NCBI GenBank assembly: GCA_905331475.1
Contig: CAJNYU010004343.1
Span: forward strand, 1-64,000
DNA length: 64,000 bases
Source: Rotaria socialis
Taxonomy: Eukaryota > Rotifera > Eurotatoria > Philodinida > Philodinidae
Direction of reading: 5' to 3'
Both the position numbers and the translations under genes were made by a program. Below, piece by piece: positions 1 through 10,759 of the stretch. The notes beneath the pieces are model-generated. The model made no database searches. It was not told the origin of the DNA and saw only the letters and a program-made list of their open reading frames with translations. Position 1 is the stretch's first letter. Each line of letters starts with the position of its first letter.

Positions 1-292
1 CATTCAGAATCGAATACAGACTTCGAGTCTTGATCTCCATGGTATAAAGATGAATAGCGGCTGATTCATCAGAAGTAAGGCCATTGGCAGGATTCTTGGA
101 TGCATTCTTAGCAATCCAAACATCACGTGGTAAATTACGAAATAGCGATTGAATGGGTTCACAAGCTACTTCGAGAGAAACCAGTATTGATTCTTGATAG
201 TCTTCCAGAGGTTGTAAACTGGCTTCAGGTTCATCGCAAGTGTTCTCAATTAAACGGGGATTCCAATCACTGAGAGTTTGTGAGAAGGCCAT
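1..292 (-). CDS. ADP-ribosyltransferase-like protein, N-terminal part (runs off window)
   Basis: An open frame reads from an ATG at 292 to the window edge (97 codons), starting MAFSQTLSDWNPRLIEN. The segment GLTSDESAAIHLYTME followed by SLYSILN matches, from memory, the substrate-domain start of NAD(P)+-arginine ADP-ribosyltransferase-like proteins, a family heavily expanded in bdelloid rotifers. In these enzymes the R-S-E residues that bind NAD and catalyse transfer lie further downstream, outside this window, so activity cannot be judged. No signal peptide is visible in the 97 residues, which suggests a cytosolic form. The start is the first ATG of the frame and the upstream DNA is AT-rich non-coding. 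The family call is from motif recall, not from a search. Confidence 0.72.
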   Translation of the reverse strand, partial: MAFSQTLSDWNPRLIENTCDEPEASLQPLEDYQESILVSLEVACEPIQSLFRNLPRDVWIAKNASKNPANGLTSDESAAIHLYTMEIKTRSLYSILN

Positions 293-1507
293 GATAAAAA
301 TATACAATTAATCTAGAAAGAATAAGAAAATTTTACTTCAGATGTTACGTAAGAGGTGACTATCATAACTATTGAAAAAGATTTCAGTCTCACCTGTTGG
401 GCAGGAGTGAGGTTATAAGAGAAGGGTGTGTGGGGTGTGGGTGTACGAATCTTATTTTCACAGCCACAGCCACACCCTCAGGAATTACTCGATAGCACAC
501 GTCGTCAATTTGTCATAGTAAAGAGAATAAGTGGTAATGGAGCTTCTAAAAGTTCACTAAAACGTCCAATTAAGGATGCAATCTACTCTGGGTTTCTCTA
601 TAAATTAAAGTAGAAGAATAATATTCACAGCTGTTCGAATTAAAAGTAATGGCACAATATAGTGTCTGTGGTTTTCACCAATACTATGTGGTCATGAAAA
701 TCAGATTGATTACCAGTATTTCAAACAGCTTTTTGCAACAGAGAAAAAGTGACGGTTGAAAGCAGACTTAAAATACCGAATAAAACATCTGATTCCTTGT
801 TCCCAAAAACTGACTACAACTCGGGTGTAGCTAATCACGATTCGACCCGTATTTTGCAAACGCCTTTTCTATGTATAGCCACTGATCATTCAATCAAATT
901 CACATTATATATTTATCTAGAAGGGTTAAATATTATTAACAAATCTTCAGTTATCATGATAGATACTCACTGTGGAAGACTTCTTAAAATTTTAATTACT
1001 TGGGACTAATTCAAAGACATCCTTGCATTAAACTACTAAAGGGATTCAAATAACTAGAAGATTAGGTTTAGCTTTCACGGTTGTTTAAAACAGTTTGAAT
1101 ACACCGATACCTGCATTTAATCAGGACCAAGTCATCGCAATAGAGCGAGAGAATCACCAGTTCCGAGCCACACAACCTACTTCTAAAATCAAAGCAAACT
1201 TTTTCAAAGTTTCTATCGAATCATCTTCATCAAAGCAAAAAAGGAAAATAGACTGCTTAAACAAGTAATTTTTAACGCGGCGTGTCACCCGCATAGATAC
1301 TTCGTCGACCATAACACGTTATCAGGGCACCTTTATGGTATTTATATGCAACTATCACGATGACCAATGGGAAATGGAGACACAGAAAACCAATCCTATC
1401 TAGTCCGAACTTTACCCTCAGAAGTCCTTCTGTTTAAACACGCCTCTACTATCAAGGATCGGCCAGTATGCTCTTCGCCAAGACTCTCATTGTCATAACG
1501 AATACAG
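293..1507. other. Intergenic stretch between ADP-ribosyltransferase gene and transposon
   Basis: No convincing coding exon. It holds the 5' flank of the minus-strand gene at 1-292 and a G-rich telomere-like tract at 424-444. Small open frames at 428-613 and 749-1009 lack recognisable domains and look like chance. Confidence 0.6.
424..444 (+). repeat. Short TGTGGG-like (telomere-like) tract
   Basis: A 21-base run of G and T reads as degenerate copies of TGTGGG. This is the telomeric unit reported for bdelloids. About 20 bases downstream a C/A-rich stretch ending in CCACACCC (463-478) could pair with it as a hairpin. Only about three units are present, so chance is possible. Confidence 0.4.
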
Positions 1508-1520
1508 AACCCATGTCGTC
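1508..1520 (+). repeat. Left terminal inverted repeat of the transposon
   Basis: AACCCATGTCGTC; exact inverse match to 7388-7400. Followed by a T run and then by CG-rich subterminal words (GCCGCTATAACGCG at about 1536). Confidence 0.8.
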
Positions 1521-1847
1521 CTTTTTTTTTCTAGTAACGCCGCTATAACGCGAAAACGGGTGATTGTGGTGATATTCTGCACTATAGCGACAATAATGAT
1601 CGTAATTTGTTGAAACGTTCTTCGTATTGGAATAACGCGTATAATTGGCGCTGTTTGCGTACTATATAAATTCTCTGAAATTTGTTTTTCGAAACCTAAA
1701 CTCGTATTACTCATACAGAAAGCGAGATAACCGGTCAAAAGATTCCACAATTCATTATATTTCCATTTTAAATTAATAAATATATTTAAGATAGATTCGA
1801 TTTACTATTGCAAACGTGTACTTTTGATTATTTTGATTTTAGATCAA

Positions 1848-4800
1848 ATGTATAAATTTTCACGTAAAGTAAATAAGAAGCGCCTTCATCGAGAGATTAA
1901 GCGTCGGTCCGTTCGTCAATGTATTGCTCGACATCGTAGCCTTTCGAATGAAAACTCTGATGATAATTGCAATGGTGGTAACCAACAACAACAAAATATT
2001 TATATTAACAAAATTGATTCATCATATGACGAGAAAAATAGTGATAATTATACATTACCTGTGCCATCAAATGTTTATGTTGAGAATGATAATGAACGAA
2101 GTGATGATGTAGATGATGATCAATGGAATGATGATGAAAATGATCATGAATATGAAGATGATTCACGATTACTGTATGACGGTTCTAAAATTACCGTTAG
2201 TAATACTATTCGTCTCATTAGCAAGTTTTACTTGAATATAAACTTAGATAAACAAAACATCAACAGTCTTCTTCGTCTTATCGAATCATTATTACCAAAA
2301 CCCAATCTTTTACCTTGTACTTGGAAAACTATGAATAAAAAGCTCCGGAATTTTTCACCTAGTTTGACAACTTATCTTTGTACTAATTGTTATGAAACAT
2401 GTGATATTAATAGTAACAATGCCAAATTTTGTGTTAATTCAAATTGCAAAACTTCTTTCAAACAACGTCGAAGTAATGAATTGATTGAGATCGTTCGATT
2501 TGATATCCGTAGTCAGATACAATCAATTATGAGTCGGAATTTTGATTTTTTAAACAAACCTTATCTTTTTCCAACGAGTGATATTTTTTTTGCTCAATGG
2601 TATCGACAACGATCGAATGTAAATATCAATAAGATTACACTATTGGTTCATACCGACGGTGCACCACTTGTTCGCTCCTCAAAACAATCAATATGGCCAT
2701 GTTTTGCATCTATCACCGAGCTTCCCCCACCAATAAGAGAGTTTCAATCAAACATCATTATTCTGGCTTTATGGGCATCGACGATTAAACCGAATGTTAA
2801 TTTATTCTTAGATCAGACAATAGATGATCTATTGTTTCTAATTAAAAATGGAACATCGATACTTATTAATGACCAGGAATATCACATTGAAGTCGGTACT
2901 CAACTATTTCTTTCTGATCTACCAGCCAAATCACTCTTTTGCTGCACAGCAAGTTTTAATGGATATTCAGCATGTAGTTTTTGTTACAGTAGAGGTAAAA
3001 TGCTGATCTTTATACAATTCAAACGAAATATTTTACTTTCTATCTTAGAATAAAGTACTGAGATGACATTATTTTAATCAAAAATATTCTTTTTCAAATC
3101 CTAATATTCATCAAATTACTCAATAAAAATCATAGTTTTCCTTCATATCAAATAGCATATAATGCATAGCTGAACTTTTTTATTCTCGAAACTTTTGAAA
3201 ATAACAGTTTTGCATCATATTTTTATCGAAAATAGAGCAGAATTTTTAGGAATGATTATACTGGTTTATTTAAACTTCACTATTGAAAAAATTGATTCTA
3301 AGAAACTTATAATTTAGTTGCTTACTTCTTCATTTAATTGCTAGTTGTTACAATGTTATTCTAGGTGTATGGAATCCAAAATACAACAAAGTCGTTTATC
3401 CTTATTCAAAAAACGACTATACAGCTCGCACTCATGAAGATTATTTAAAATCTGCTCGAGAAGCTGTTAAAAAATCAAAAGGGCGTAAACAAGTAGCAAC
3501 TGATGGAATAAAAGGTCTATCATGTTTATTTAAAATATCTAACTATCCATGCCAGATCATATTTGACTATATGCATTTGGTATGTTTATGCCACATACCA
3601 TCTCTGATACATAGATGGTGTCAACGTATTAGCAAGTCATCAATACAGGACGTAGACCAAAGCCTTAAGCAATTACGCACTCCACACAATATAAAAGTGG
3701 TATTTTTAGAATCAATTCAATCAGTCAATTTATGGAAAGCAAAAAATTCACGTTTATTTGTATTATATGCTGGAGTCCCAATAATGACTAATCGATTACC
3801 AACACTACTTTTTTCTCACTTTATAATATATTCGTTGGCAATTAAACTCTTACATACACCTCAATCTGAACAAGATATATTACTTGGTAAACGTCTTCTG
3901 CACTATTACTGTCGAACAATAGCTAATATATACGATTCATCTATGGAGATTTTCTCGTTACATGCTCATATTCATCTTGGACATCAAGTTCGTCTTCATG
4001 GAGGTTTAGCCCATACATCAGCATTTGCATTTGAATCAGCAATACGTTATATTAAAAAAACGTGCTCATGGTAGTATTAATATTGCTAGTCAAATTGCAT
4101 ATTGGAACAATCTTCGTTGTACAACACAATTGAAAAAATTTAATTTAGCAGAAACTTCTCTTATCGATGTAAGTGAAGAAAGTAAAAAACATTGGTGATG
4201 TGTGAAATTTATATTTATAAATCATTGCTTCTCCCGTCGAAAAGAAGAAGAAAAATATGTTACGAATGAATAAGAATGACGAATAACTATTCTCTCTCTC
4301 TCTCTCGCTCTCGCTTATATTGACTGATACTAAAAATTCTTCTCTTTATATGGCAGAATAGACGGCGGATACAGCAATGATAATTGTTTTGCGGTCATTT
4401 TTCTTTTTGTTTGTTAAGTAACCGGCATGCTGTTTTCGATGTATTTTCATTTCTCTTTTCTTATAGAAGATAAATCTCGATGATCCTGCATTCGTACAAT
4501 ATCTTCCTATATTACATAAATTAATCAAACCTGGAAATACAAACAAGATTACATGTTTGTACAAACGTTACAAATCTACATTCACTATATATCATTCATT
4601 CATTTATGACCGCCTGTATACTTGCAACAGTCATACGGTGTCTTTTTTCGAAAATAATGCCTGCAACGTAATTAATTATGGTAAAATAATAATATTTTTG
4701 CTCATTATTGATAAACCTTATGCTCTGATACAGAAATGGATTCTGTGTGGAAAAAAAATGTCAGATAATGTTGAATTACCTAAAGAATTACACAACCTGA

Positions 4801-4943
4801 TAGATACTTATTATCCGCTCGTGTCTCTTTCGAACTATTTCTCAATCATACCAGTGACTAATATTCGTCATAAATGTATTTGTATTCCTGTTTTTGATAT
4901 GTTTTGCATGTCGGAAATAAAAATCGATTACGAGCACGATTGA
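1848..4943 (+). CDS. Tnp2/EnSpm-like DDE transposase, three exons, one frameshift
   Basis: Exons are 1848-2994, 3365-4168 and 4467-4943; the splice phases fit (about 808 aa). The start is ATG 1848, eight codons inside an open frame and next to an acceptor-like TTTTAG. An acidic, low-complexity N-terminus is followed by a Cys cluster (CTNC...C...C) of zinc-ribbon type. The core then shows HTDGAP, KSSIWP-like SSKQSIWP, ELPPP, ACSFCYSRG, YTARTHEDYL, GIKG, FDYMHLVCL and SAFAFESAI. These match the conserved blocks of animal Tnp2-type transposases, with D (HTDG), D (FDYMH) and E (FES) as the likely catalytic triad. The C-terminal YxRxKS/YTVSF/GxI region also fits the family. A seven-A run at 4054-4060 holds one base too many: the frame stops at 4074, while the expected frame continues to the GTAAGT donor at 4169. 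Confidence 0.82.
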
Positions 4944-5033
4944 TTGTTATTCAGTAGTCTTCGTAATTATTTGATATTTATGTCTTCACGGTAGATTAAT
5001 TTACGGCTGTTTGTTCATTATAAGTATATTCCT

Positions 5034-5044
5034 TCTTGTTTCAG
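5034..5044 (+). other. Acceptor-like site before transposon gene 2 (candidate trans-splice site)
   Basis: TTCTTGTTTCAG ends at 5044, nine bases before ATG 5054 and about 100 bp after the transposase stop. No upstream exon in frame is needed, which suits spliced-leader addition. The word TTTCAGATAATAATAAT also occurs before the RRM gene start at 16010. Confidence 0.4.
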
Positions 5045-5053
5045 ATAATAATA

Positions 5054-6980
5054 ATGAGTAATAGAAATATATCTACCAGAAGCTGTACATTAAATCGTCG
5101 ACCAGTGGAACATTCCGAAGTGTACCACGTGATTATTTTTCCATGTGATAATTCATTTTCAGTTGTTAAATCAAAGCAATGCTCACCAGCTGAGCAAGAT
5201 GGTTTTGTTTTCGTACAATCAGGCCAAAAAAAATATATGGGATTTATTTTTGAGACTGGTAAAATGGATGTTGATCATCAAACTATGGCTAAGTTATTTT
5301 TTGACTTAGGAAATTTTGAGATGTGCAGTAAAGTCGCTGATCGACTTTGCCAAAAAAGGCATGAAGAGATAGAAAGCGATTACGAACGACAAAATGCAAA
5401 TACTCGACCAAAAGAAGCTACTTCAAATACACCAGGTACGTCGCCTTTTATCTTACTAAAATTTTACTTTATATTTTATTAGAAAAAACGTACACTACAT
5501 TAAAGGATGTGCCATTATCTATTGATATACCTGTTGCCGTTGTTCACCAAGATTCATCTCGTCAAATTGTTTCAAATTTCCGTGAGTATAAATAAAAAAT
5601 TGTGTTTTACTTAAATTTTCGAATAATCATATTGACGCAGTACAGTTGAGAGAAATAACTTTTTAACCATTTTTTGGTGAGAAATGATTTTCGTACTCTT
5701 GAATATTTAAGATATGAACAATGCAATGACTCCGATTCGAGTAAACAATGATCATAGAACGACAACTAACAATAGTTCGTATTTTCTTTTAATAAAAATA
5801 TTAATTTTTCTTCAATATTACAAGGATGGCAACGAATGCGTCATGAAAGTTGTTCAAACAATACTGTAATTTCAAACATAACTGATACAACAGGCAAAGT
5901 GTTTTGTTTTCAATAATGTTTTTTAAATACATTTATAAATGTTTAGCAACAACAACTAACAGTGCGACTCATATTATTTCGAATAATTTACCTTTATCGT
6001 CTCCAGTTAGAGAAACAAGTTTAACTACCACAAAAAAATCATCAACAACGGCGTCTTCATCAAATTTGAATGGTCGTAATAGATCTACAGTTGACTGGTC
6101 ACCTTCTCCATCACATAACAAAAAGAAAAAAAGATCAGTGAAGAATCAAAAAGATAAGGTATCTTCATCAGATATTGAGTCAGATGACGAAGATTTAATA
6201 CGAACAAAGGAAATAATTAAAACTCCCACATTTACTGGTCGACGAATTACTAATTCAATTACAACAGATTGTGTAACCAAAGTTCCAAGTGATGCAGAAT
6301 CGTATTTCAGACAAATGGAAAAAAAATATTTTAGCCCATTATTAACTGCTTTAGAACGAATTGAGAAAATGATACAAACGTTATATAAAAATCAGTTGAA
6401 GATTCAAAAGACATTGAACAAGAAACAAGTATGATATCGGCAACATATTACTATAAGATAACATTTTGAATTAAATTATTATTTATTGGAACTATTCGTA
6501 GGTATCTATTGCATTAAATGAACCTGGTGCTGATGACAATGATGATATGAATTTTCCAAGTAGTTTGGTGAGCACAACGTTATACAATTTTTGTTTTTGC
6601 TTTCAGCAAGTTTTTTTTTATCAATAGATATTTAATTCTGCTGATGGTATGTCAAGTGTAGATCTTTTGAAAATCCCTGCAACTAGAGACAAAGCCAATC
6701 TTTATGTTACCAATCTCGTCGAAAAAATGTTTTCCATCGATGAACTAGTAGAACTAAAACCAGATCAAACGCATGAAGATTCTAGATATCAAATGATACG
6801 AGGTTAATATTTCAATTATTTTGTATAATTCAATTCTTCTTTTTCATTTCAGAGGCTGTTCGTTGTAAGTTCAAGCTCACAAATGAACAATTAGATCAAT
6901 TGTTTAATGACTGGCTTCGGGAAGTTTTTCTTGCAAAAAGAAGAGTAGCAGTGAGAAAGCTTAGAATGGAGACGAACTAA
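5054..6980 (+). CDS. Transposon accessory protein with BEN-like C-terminal domain
   Basis: A multi-exon gene starting at ATG 5054 (MSNRNISTR) and ending TAA 6978-6980. Clear exons are 5054-5435, 5483-5581 (phases agree), an acidic/Ser-rich exon around 5947-6431, and final exons around 6631-6801 and 6854-6980; the small middle exons are uncertain. The N-terminus has YHVIIFPCDNSFSVVKS and GQKKYMGFIFETG, a pattern seen in front of BEN domains in animal transposon and host proteins. The middle is Ser/Lys-rich with SPSPSHNKKKKR, a likely nuclear signal, and a short coiled coil (MEKKYFSPLLTALERIEKM). The last about 85 residues (LLKIPATRDKANLYVTNLV ... AVRCKF ... LFNDWL) fit the helical BEN DNA-binding pattern. 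It may bind element ends or assist the transposase. The BEN assignment is by eye. Confidence 0.6.
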
Positions 6981-7387
6981 GGATATTATTCTTTAAATGT
7001 TACCTGTCTTAGAACTATTTTTCGTGTATAAAAAGTTTTTTGTACTACAATATTTTCTTATTGTATTTATTGTGATTTGGTTAATGACGTTGAAGTCATC
7101 GTTTTTTGCTTTTTCTTGTAATGAGTATATATATAATATCATGAAATAAATTTAATGCTGCAAAAGCCAAGAGACCTTCTTTGTCTTAACTTTCTGGTAA
7201 TATCATATATGAGTAAAAGAAAGCATATATGAACGAAAAAAAAATGCAGAAAATTTTACGCCACTTAACGCGTAATATTAATTCATATTGCCACTATATC
7301 GCTGTATAGCGGTCATAGCGAACTAGAAAAAGGGGTCAGACTACGATCGCTACAACGCCGTTGTAACGGCGCTATTTTACCGTTATC

Positions 7388-7400
7388 GACGACATGGGTT
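7388..7400 (-). repeat. Right terminal inverted repeat of the transposon
   Basis: GACGACATGGGTT, the exact reverse complement of 1508-1520. The inner flank (7261-7387) carries repeated GCGATC, ACGGCG and ATAGCG words, partly palindromic. Confidence 0.8.
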
Positions 7401-8104
7401 GCTTTTTGGTTCAATCATATTATTTTATAGATGTGACAAAATTGATGGACGTCTTGCTATTTCTTAAACAGTTTTTATTTTATTTCTCATGCTATCCACT
7501 TGAACTTTCCGCCAGGCTTCCCATTATTCCGCTCTCTCCTGTAACTGAATGAAAACATTTTCTGTTGAAAGTTAAGCGAAAGATGAAAAGGTGAATAAAC
7601 TTTTAGAGCTATTTCAAGAACAACAAAACTTATCGTTGTCACCCAGGTTCACAAACAAGGGAATGGAAAAGTAGTTGTTTTTAAGTGCTGTAAATTATGC
7701 ATTCTTCACCAAGTAGCTGAAAATTAGTTGTTAACGAATTGACGATCGGGAAAAGGTGTACTTTTATAACTGTCATGCGAACTGACTGTAATCGGATATT
7801 CATAGACTTCGTAGTGGCCCTGTTTTTTCCGATTATTGAGTTATTTTGTCGTAGAATTCCTACATATCTATGAAAACAAGGAGAATAAATGGCAATTAAG
7901 ATTCTTTTATGAATGGTTTATTGGTGATTCAAAGAAGTACAAAAAAGATGAAGAATGAACTCAAAATAAAGAGAGGAACAAGAAATTCCTAGTAAAATGA
8001 ATAAAGGCGCGTTGAAACCAAAATATTTCCGTTGAAATCAATCAGAAATGAATTTAATCATGGCTGATGGTACTGCACGTTTACAGTTTTCAATTTTTGA
8101 AGAA

Positions 8105-8396
8105 GTAGGAATGTATCAATACCAATTGAAGGCACAGAAAAATTGCCAATTTTCACAATGAAAATCTACCAATACGAACAGAAAAGATCCCCAGTATTGG
8201 TGAGTACTGGTAAAAAAACGGCAGTTTTCACGAAAACTCACCAATACTGAGGATGTTTTCTCTTGGTACTGGTATTTGATACACTCCTACCAGATAGAGC
8301 TAACGTCGCTGATTATAACTAACACAAAGTATTGTTTGGTATTGGTAGATTTTCATTGTGAAAATTGGCAATCTTTATGTGTCTCCAAATGGTATG
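8105..8396. repeat. Nested foldback / MITE-like inverted repeat
   Basis: A perfect 34-bp inverted repeat pairs 8142-8175 with 8339-8372; similarity extends outward to about 8118 and 8396. Inside, 8192-8205 (CAGTATTGGTGAGT) is the exact inverse of 8236-8249. In addition, 8105-8124 (GTAGGAATGTATCAATACCA) is nearly the inverse of 8265-8290. So a about 186-bp element with its own ends (8105-8290) overlaps a larger palindrome. This suggests two related non-autonomous elements inserted head to head. Confidence 0.75.
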
Positions 8397-9783
8397 GTTA
8401 CGTCCCTAAGAAGAAGAGCAACCGTAATATTGAGAAAGCTCCTGTGTTGATATAACGTAGTAATGAGTGAAGCACGATTATCAATGAGCAACTATTGGCT
8501 ATTACAGAGGACTTCATTGAAATTCAACATAAAAGAAAATCCTCATTTAATAAACAATAAAATATAAAGAATCAAAACATTACAGTTAATTGAAATACGG
8601 TATTATCAAGTACAGCGATGCTCCTATTTTCGATTTATGCATTTGTACATACTGTTTATGCAGCTTTTTAATCTATCTAATGAGAATAGCCACATAACAA
8701 ACTTATACATATTGTTCACAAAAACATTTCAAATAGTTTTTTCCAACCTGTTTTCTTATGCTTCTAATTATTTTATATTATTTTCATAAACATAAAAACA
8801 TTTTGATTTTTATGTTGTTATAATGTTCTTTTTTCGCGCATCAAATTTTCTCGTCTTAAACATCCCAGTACAAGTCAATCTGTTGTTTAAGTTTTTTCTT
8901 TATTAAAAGGATTGATTCCTCAAAATTTCAGTATTATTCTTGAAATTCTGTAAGCATTGCGTTTCACAATTCTATTCTATCTACACCTGTCACACCCAAC
9001 TCTATACGAAGCTTTCGTGTTTGATGCAATTTGAATCGAAGAAAACAAAATGAAAGATCACCTTTTGTCGTTGAATCTAGCAGGCTATCCATTACAATCA
9101 CAACCGCGAAAACTCTAACCCAAAATATGCTATTTTAGTTTCACTAAACCTGGTATCTCACGAGCGTCGAAACTGTAGATTGAAGGAACAATTTTCTCGG
9201 AAATCTGAAAGAGAAAATATATTAACAAACGCCGCAAGAATGATCATGAGAAGTTTCAGCTTGTGCCTGATCGATGGAAATTTTCAATCACAACACGGTA
9301 CCAAAATTCTATTGTTTTCATATGTTTTGTTACCAGTCCACAGAAACGCTTCAAGGAGTTCCTTTGTTACGTTTCGAAAGTCCTTTACTGAAAAGTTTTG
9401 TCCAAATTTCAAAAGAAAAACATGTGCTACAAATCATGTACAAAATTGAAAGCCCGTTCAATTCGTAAAATGCTGACGTTTAGAGCAGAATCAATAAAAC
9501 ATTTATTCAACGAGTAGTCTGAGACTAATTTATTCTGTCGCAACTGTTACGATTGAGAAGAAACATTTCAAGATTGAAATGTCGATTTTAACCATTGGAA
9601 TACGTTCTTCATCAATAATTATTTCTCCACATCGATATAGATTTGCATGATATCGGATTAGATCGATACTCGCACAGTCAGTACTCTCGCATAAAATAAC
9701 TGAAATTAGCAAAACTACTGTGAAGAAATCAATAAAAATTGGAATTTTTGCCCGCTTGAAGCGCCAACAGCGGTTATAAAACT

Positions 9784-9789
9784 TTTATT
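9784..9789 (-). terminator. Polyadenylation signal of the secreted-protein gene
   Basis: AATAAA on the minus strand, 84 bp after the stop codon. Confidence 0.5.
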
Positions 9790-9872
9790 GACGTTCAATC
9801 AAGAGCATCAAGCATAGACAAAAAAAATTTTTAAATTAAGAGCAACCAAAACCCACGTTCTCAATAAACCAT

Positions 9873-10674
9873 TTAACGACGACCGACGATTGAACCGTGA
9901 AGGTTGTTGATGGTTTCGGAGAGTGATCCGAGGGCGTTAAGTCCATGACCAACAAGTTGTTCTTGGAGTTGTTGGAAGTGTGGTTTTGAGGCATCAATAA
10001 TACCTGAACCGATAGCAGCAAGATTACCTAAAGCACCTTGGATAGCACCTTGAGCAACGCTGACAGCACCGCTGAGTTGTTCTGTGAGTGCTGCAACAGA
10101 ATAAATTATGATTTTTGTCCGATATTCCTGTTTCTACTTACAAGACCAGAAGTCACCAAAAGCACGTGATCCACCAGAAAGTGAGCCGAGAACAGCTGAT
10201 AAACCTTGGTTCAAAAGATGTTGACCGATTCCAGCGACTGATCCACTGATTTGATTCCAGAAATCTCCGAAGATGGCACCAATATCAAGAGCACGACTAC
10301 CTAATAATGGTATATCATAGTTACTAATTTCGAAAGAATACTTTTTTAAATCTGTACATACCACTGAGTAATGATGGAAGTGAACCAACGAGTTGGGCAA
10401 GAAGACTGTTGACTAAAGTTGGAAGGCTCGATGTAAGTTGACTGAAGATTTGGTTGAAGTCAATGTCGAATCGACCGCCAATGCTGCCAATGAGTGTTGT
10501 GAGTTGACCGACACCGTTGCTGAGGAGTCCCATAAGTGTTTGTTGAAGGTTAGCGAGGACGCTTTGAATGATTCCTTGACCTTGTTGAGTAGCAAGGTTC
10601 AAAAGGGTAGATAAATCACTAGCCATAGAACCAGCAATACAGGTAAAGAAGAGGATAGCAAGAGCAGCCTTCAT
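9873..10674 (-). CDS. Secreted amphipathic-helix protein with internal repeats, function unknown
   Basis: Three exons (10674-10362, 10300-10142, 10090-9873) join in frame to 229 aa. The start MKAALAILFFTCIAGSMASD is a clear signal peptide; no other membrane segment or cysteine-rich domain follows. The mature part is rich in L, S, G, Q and N, with hydrophobic residues spaced as in amphipathic helices. The block SGSRALDIGAIFGDFWNQ recurs as GGSRAFGDFWSSL, and each copy is followed by a similar G-A-L helix, so exons 2 and 3 look like a duplication. A TATA box lies about 80 bp before the ATG and an AATAAA-type signal 84 bp after the stop. The codons are less AT-biased than in neighbouring genes, which with the TATA box hints at strong expression. 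I do not recognise the family; a secreted surface, mucus or lipid-binding protein is possible but only a guess. Confidence 0.85.
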
Positions 10675-10751
10675 TGTTGATGATTTAGGAGCTTGATACG
10701 AAACGATTAGCAGATACAAATAATTGATGAATATTTTGCAAAAACCAAGAT

Positions 10752-10759
10752 TCTTTTAT
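10752..10759 (-). promoter_or_regulatory. TATA box of the secreted-protein gene
   Basis: TATAAAAG on the minus strand, about 78 bp before the ATG at 10674; this would place transcription start near 10725-10730 with a short leader. Confidence 0.6.

Larger units (their letters stand above)
1508..7400 (+). mobile_element. Two-gene DNA transposon with Tnp2/EnSpm-like transposase (about 5.9 kb)
   Basis: The two ends carry an exact 13-bp inverted repeat: AACCCATGTCGTC at 1508-1520 and its reverse complement at 7388-7400. Inside each end, about 150-200 bp are unusually rich in CG-containing words (ATAGCG, CGCTAT, AACGCG, GGCGCT), unlike the AT-rich surroundings, as expected of subterminal transposase-binding repeats. 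Between them lie two plus-strand intron-containing genes: a DDE transposase (1848-4943) and an accessory protein (5054-6980). Flanking target duplications are not evident (CAG on the left, GCT on the right), and the ends do not begin with CACTA although the transposase resembles the EnSpm/CACTA group. The element seems nearly complete, with one frameshift in the transposase. Confidence 0.8.
7401..9872. other. Intergenic stretch with a foldback repeat
   Basis: Nothing coding is supported. The nested inverted repeat at 8105-8396 is the main structure. Open frames near 9180-9468 and 9530-9712 are short and have no recognisable features. Confidence 0.55.

Noticed and set aside
749-1009. 86-codon open frame upstream of the transposon
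   Set aside because: Begins with a non-ATG codon, low-complexity composition, no family resemblance.
7281-7310. CACTATA words near both ends taken as CACTA termini
   Set aside because: They are in the same orientation at both ends and not terminal; the exact inverted 13-mer lies outside them.
9180-9468. Overlapping plus-strand open frames of 64-89 codons
   Set aside because: No domain, no splice context, start codons not ATG in good context; typical chance frames.
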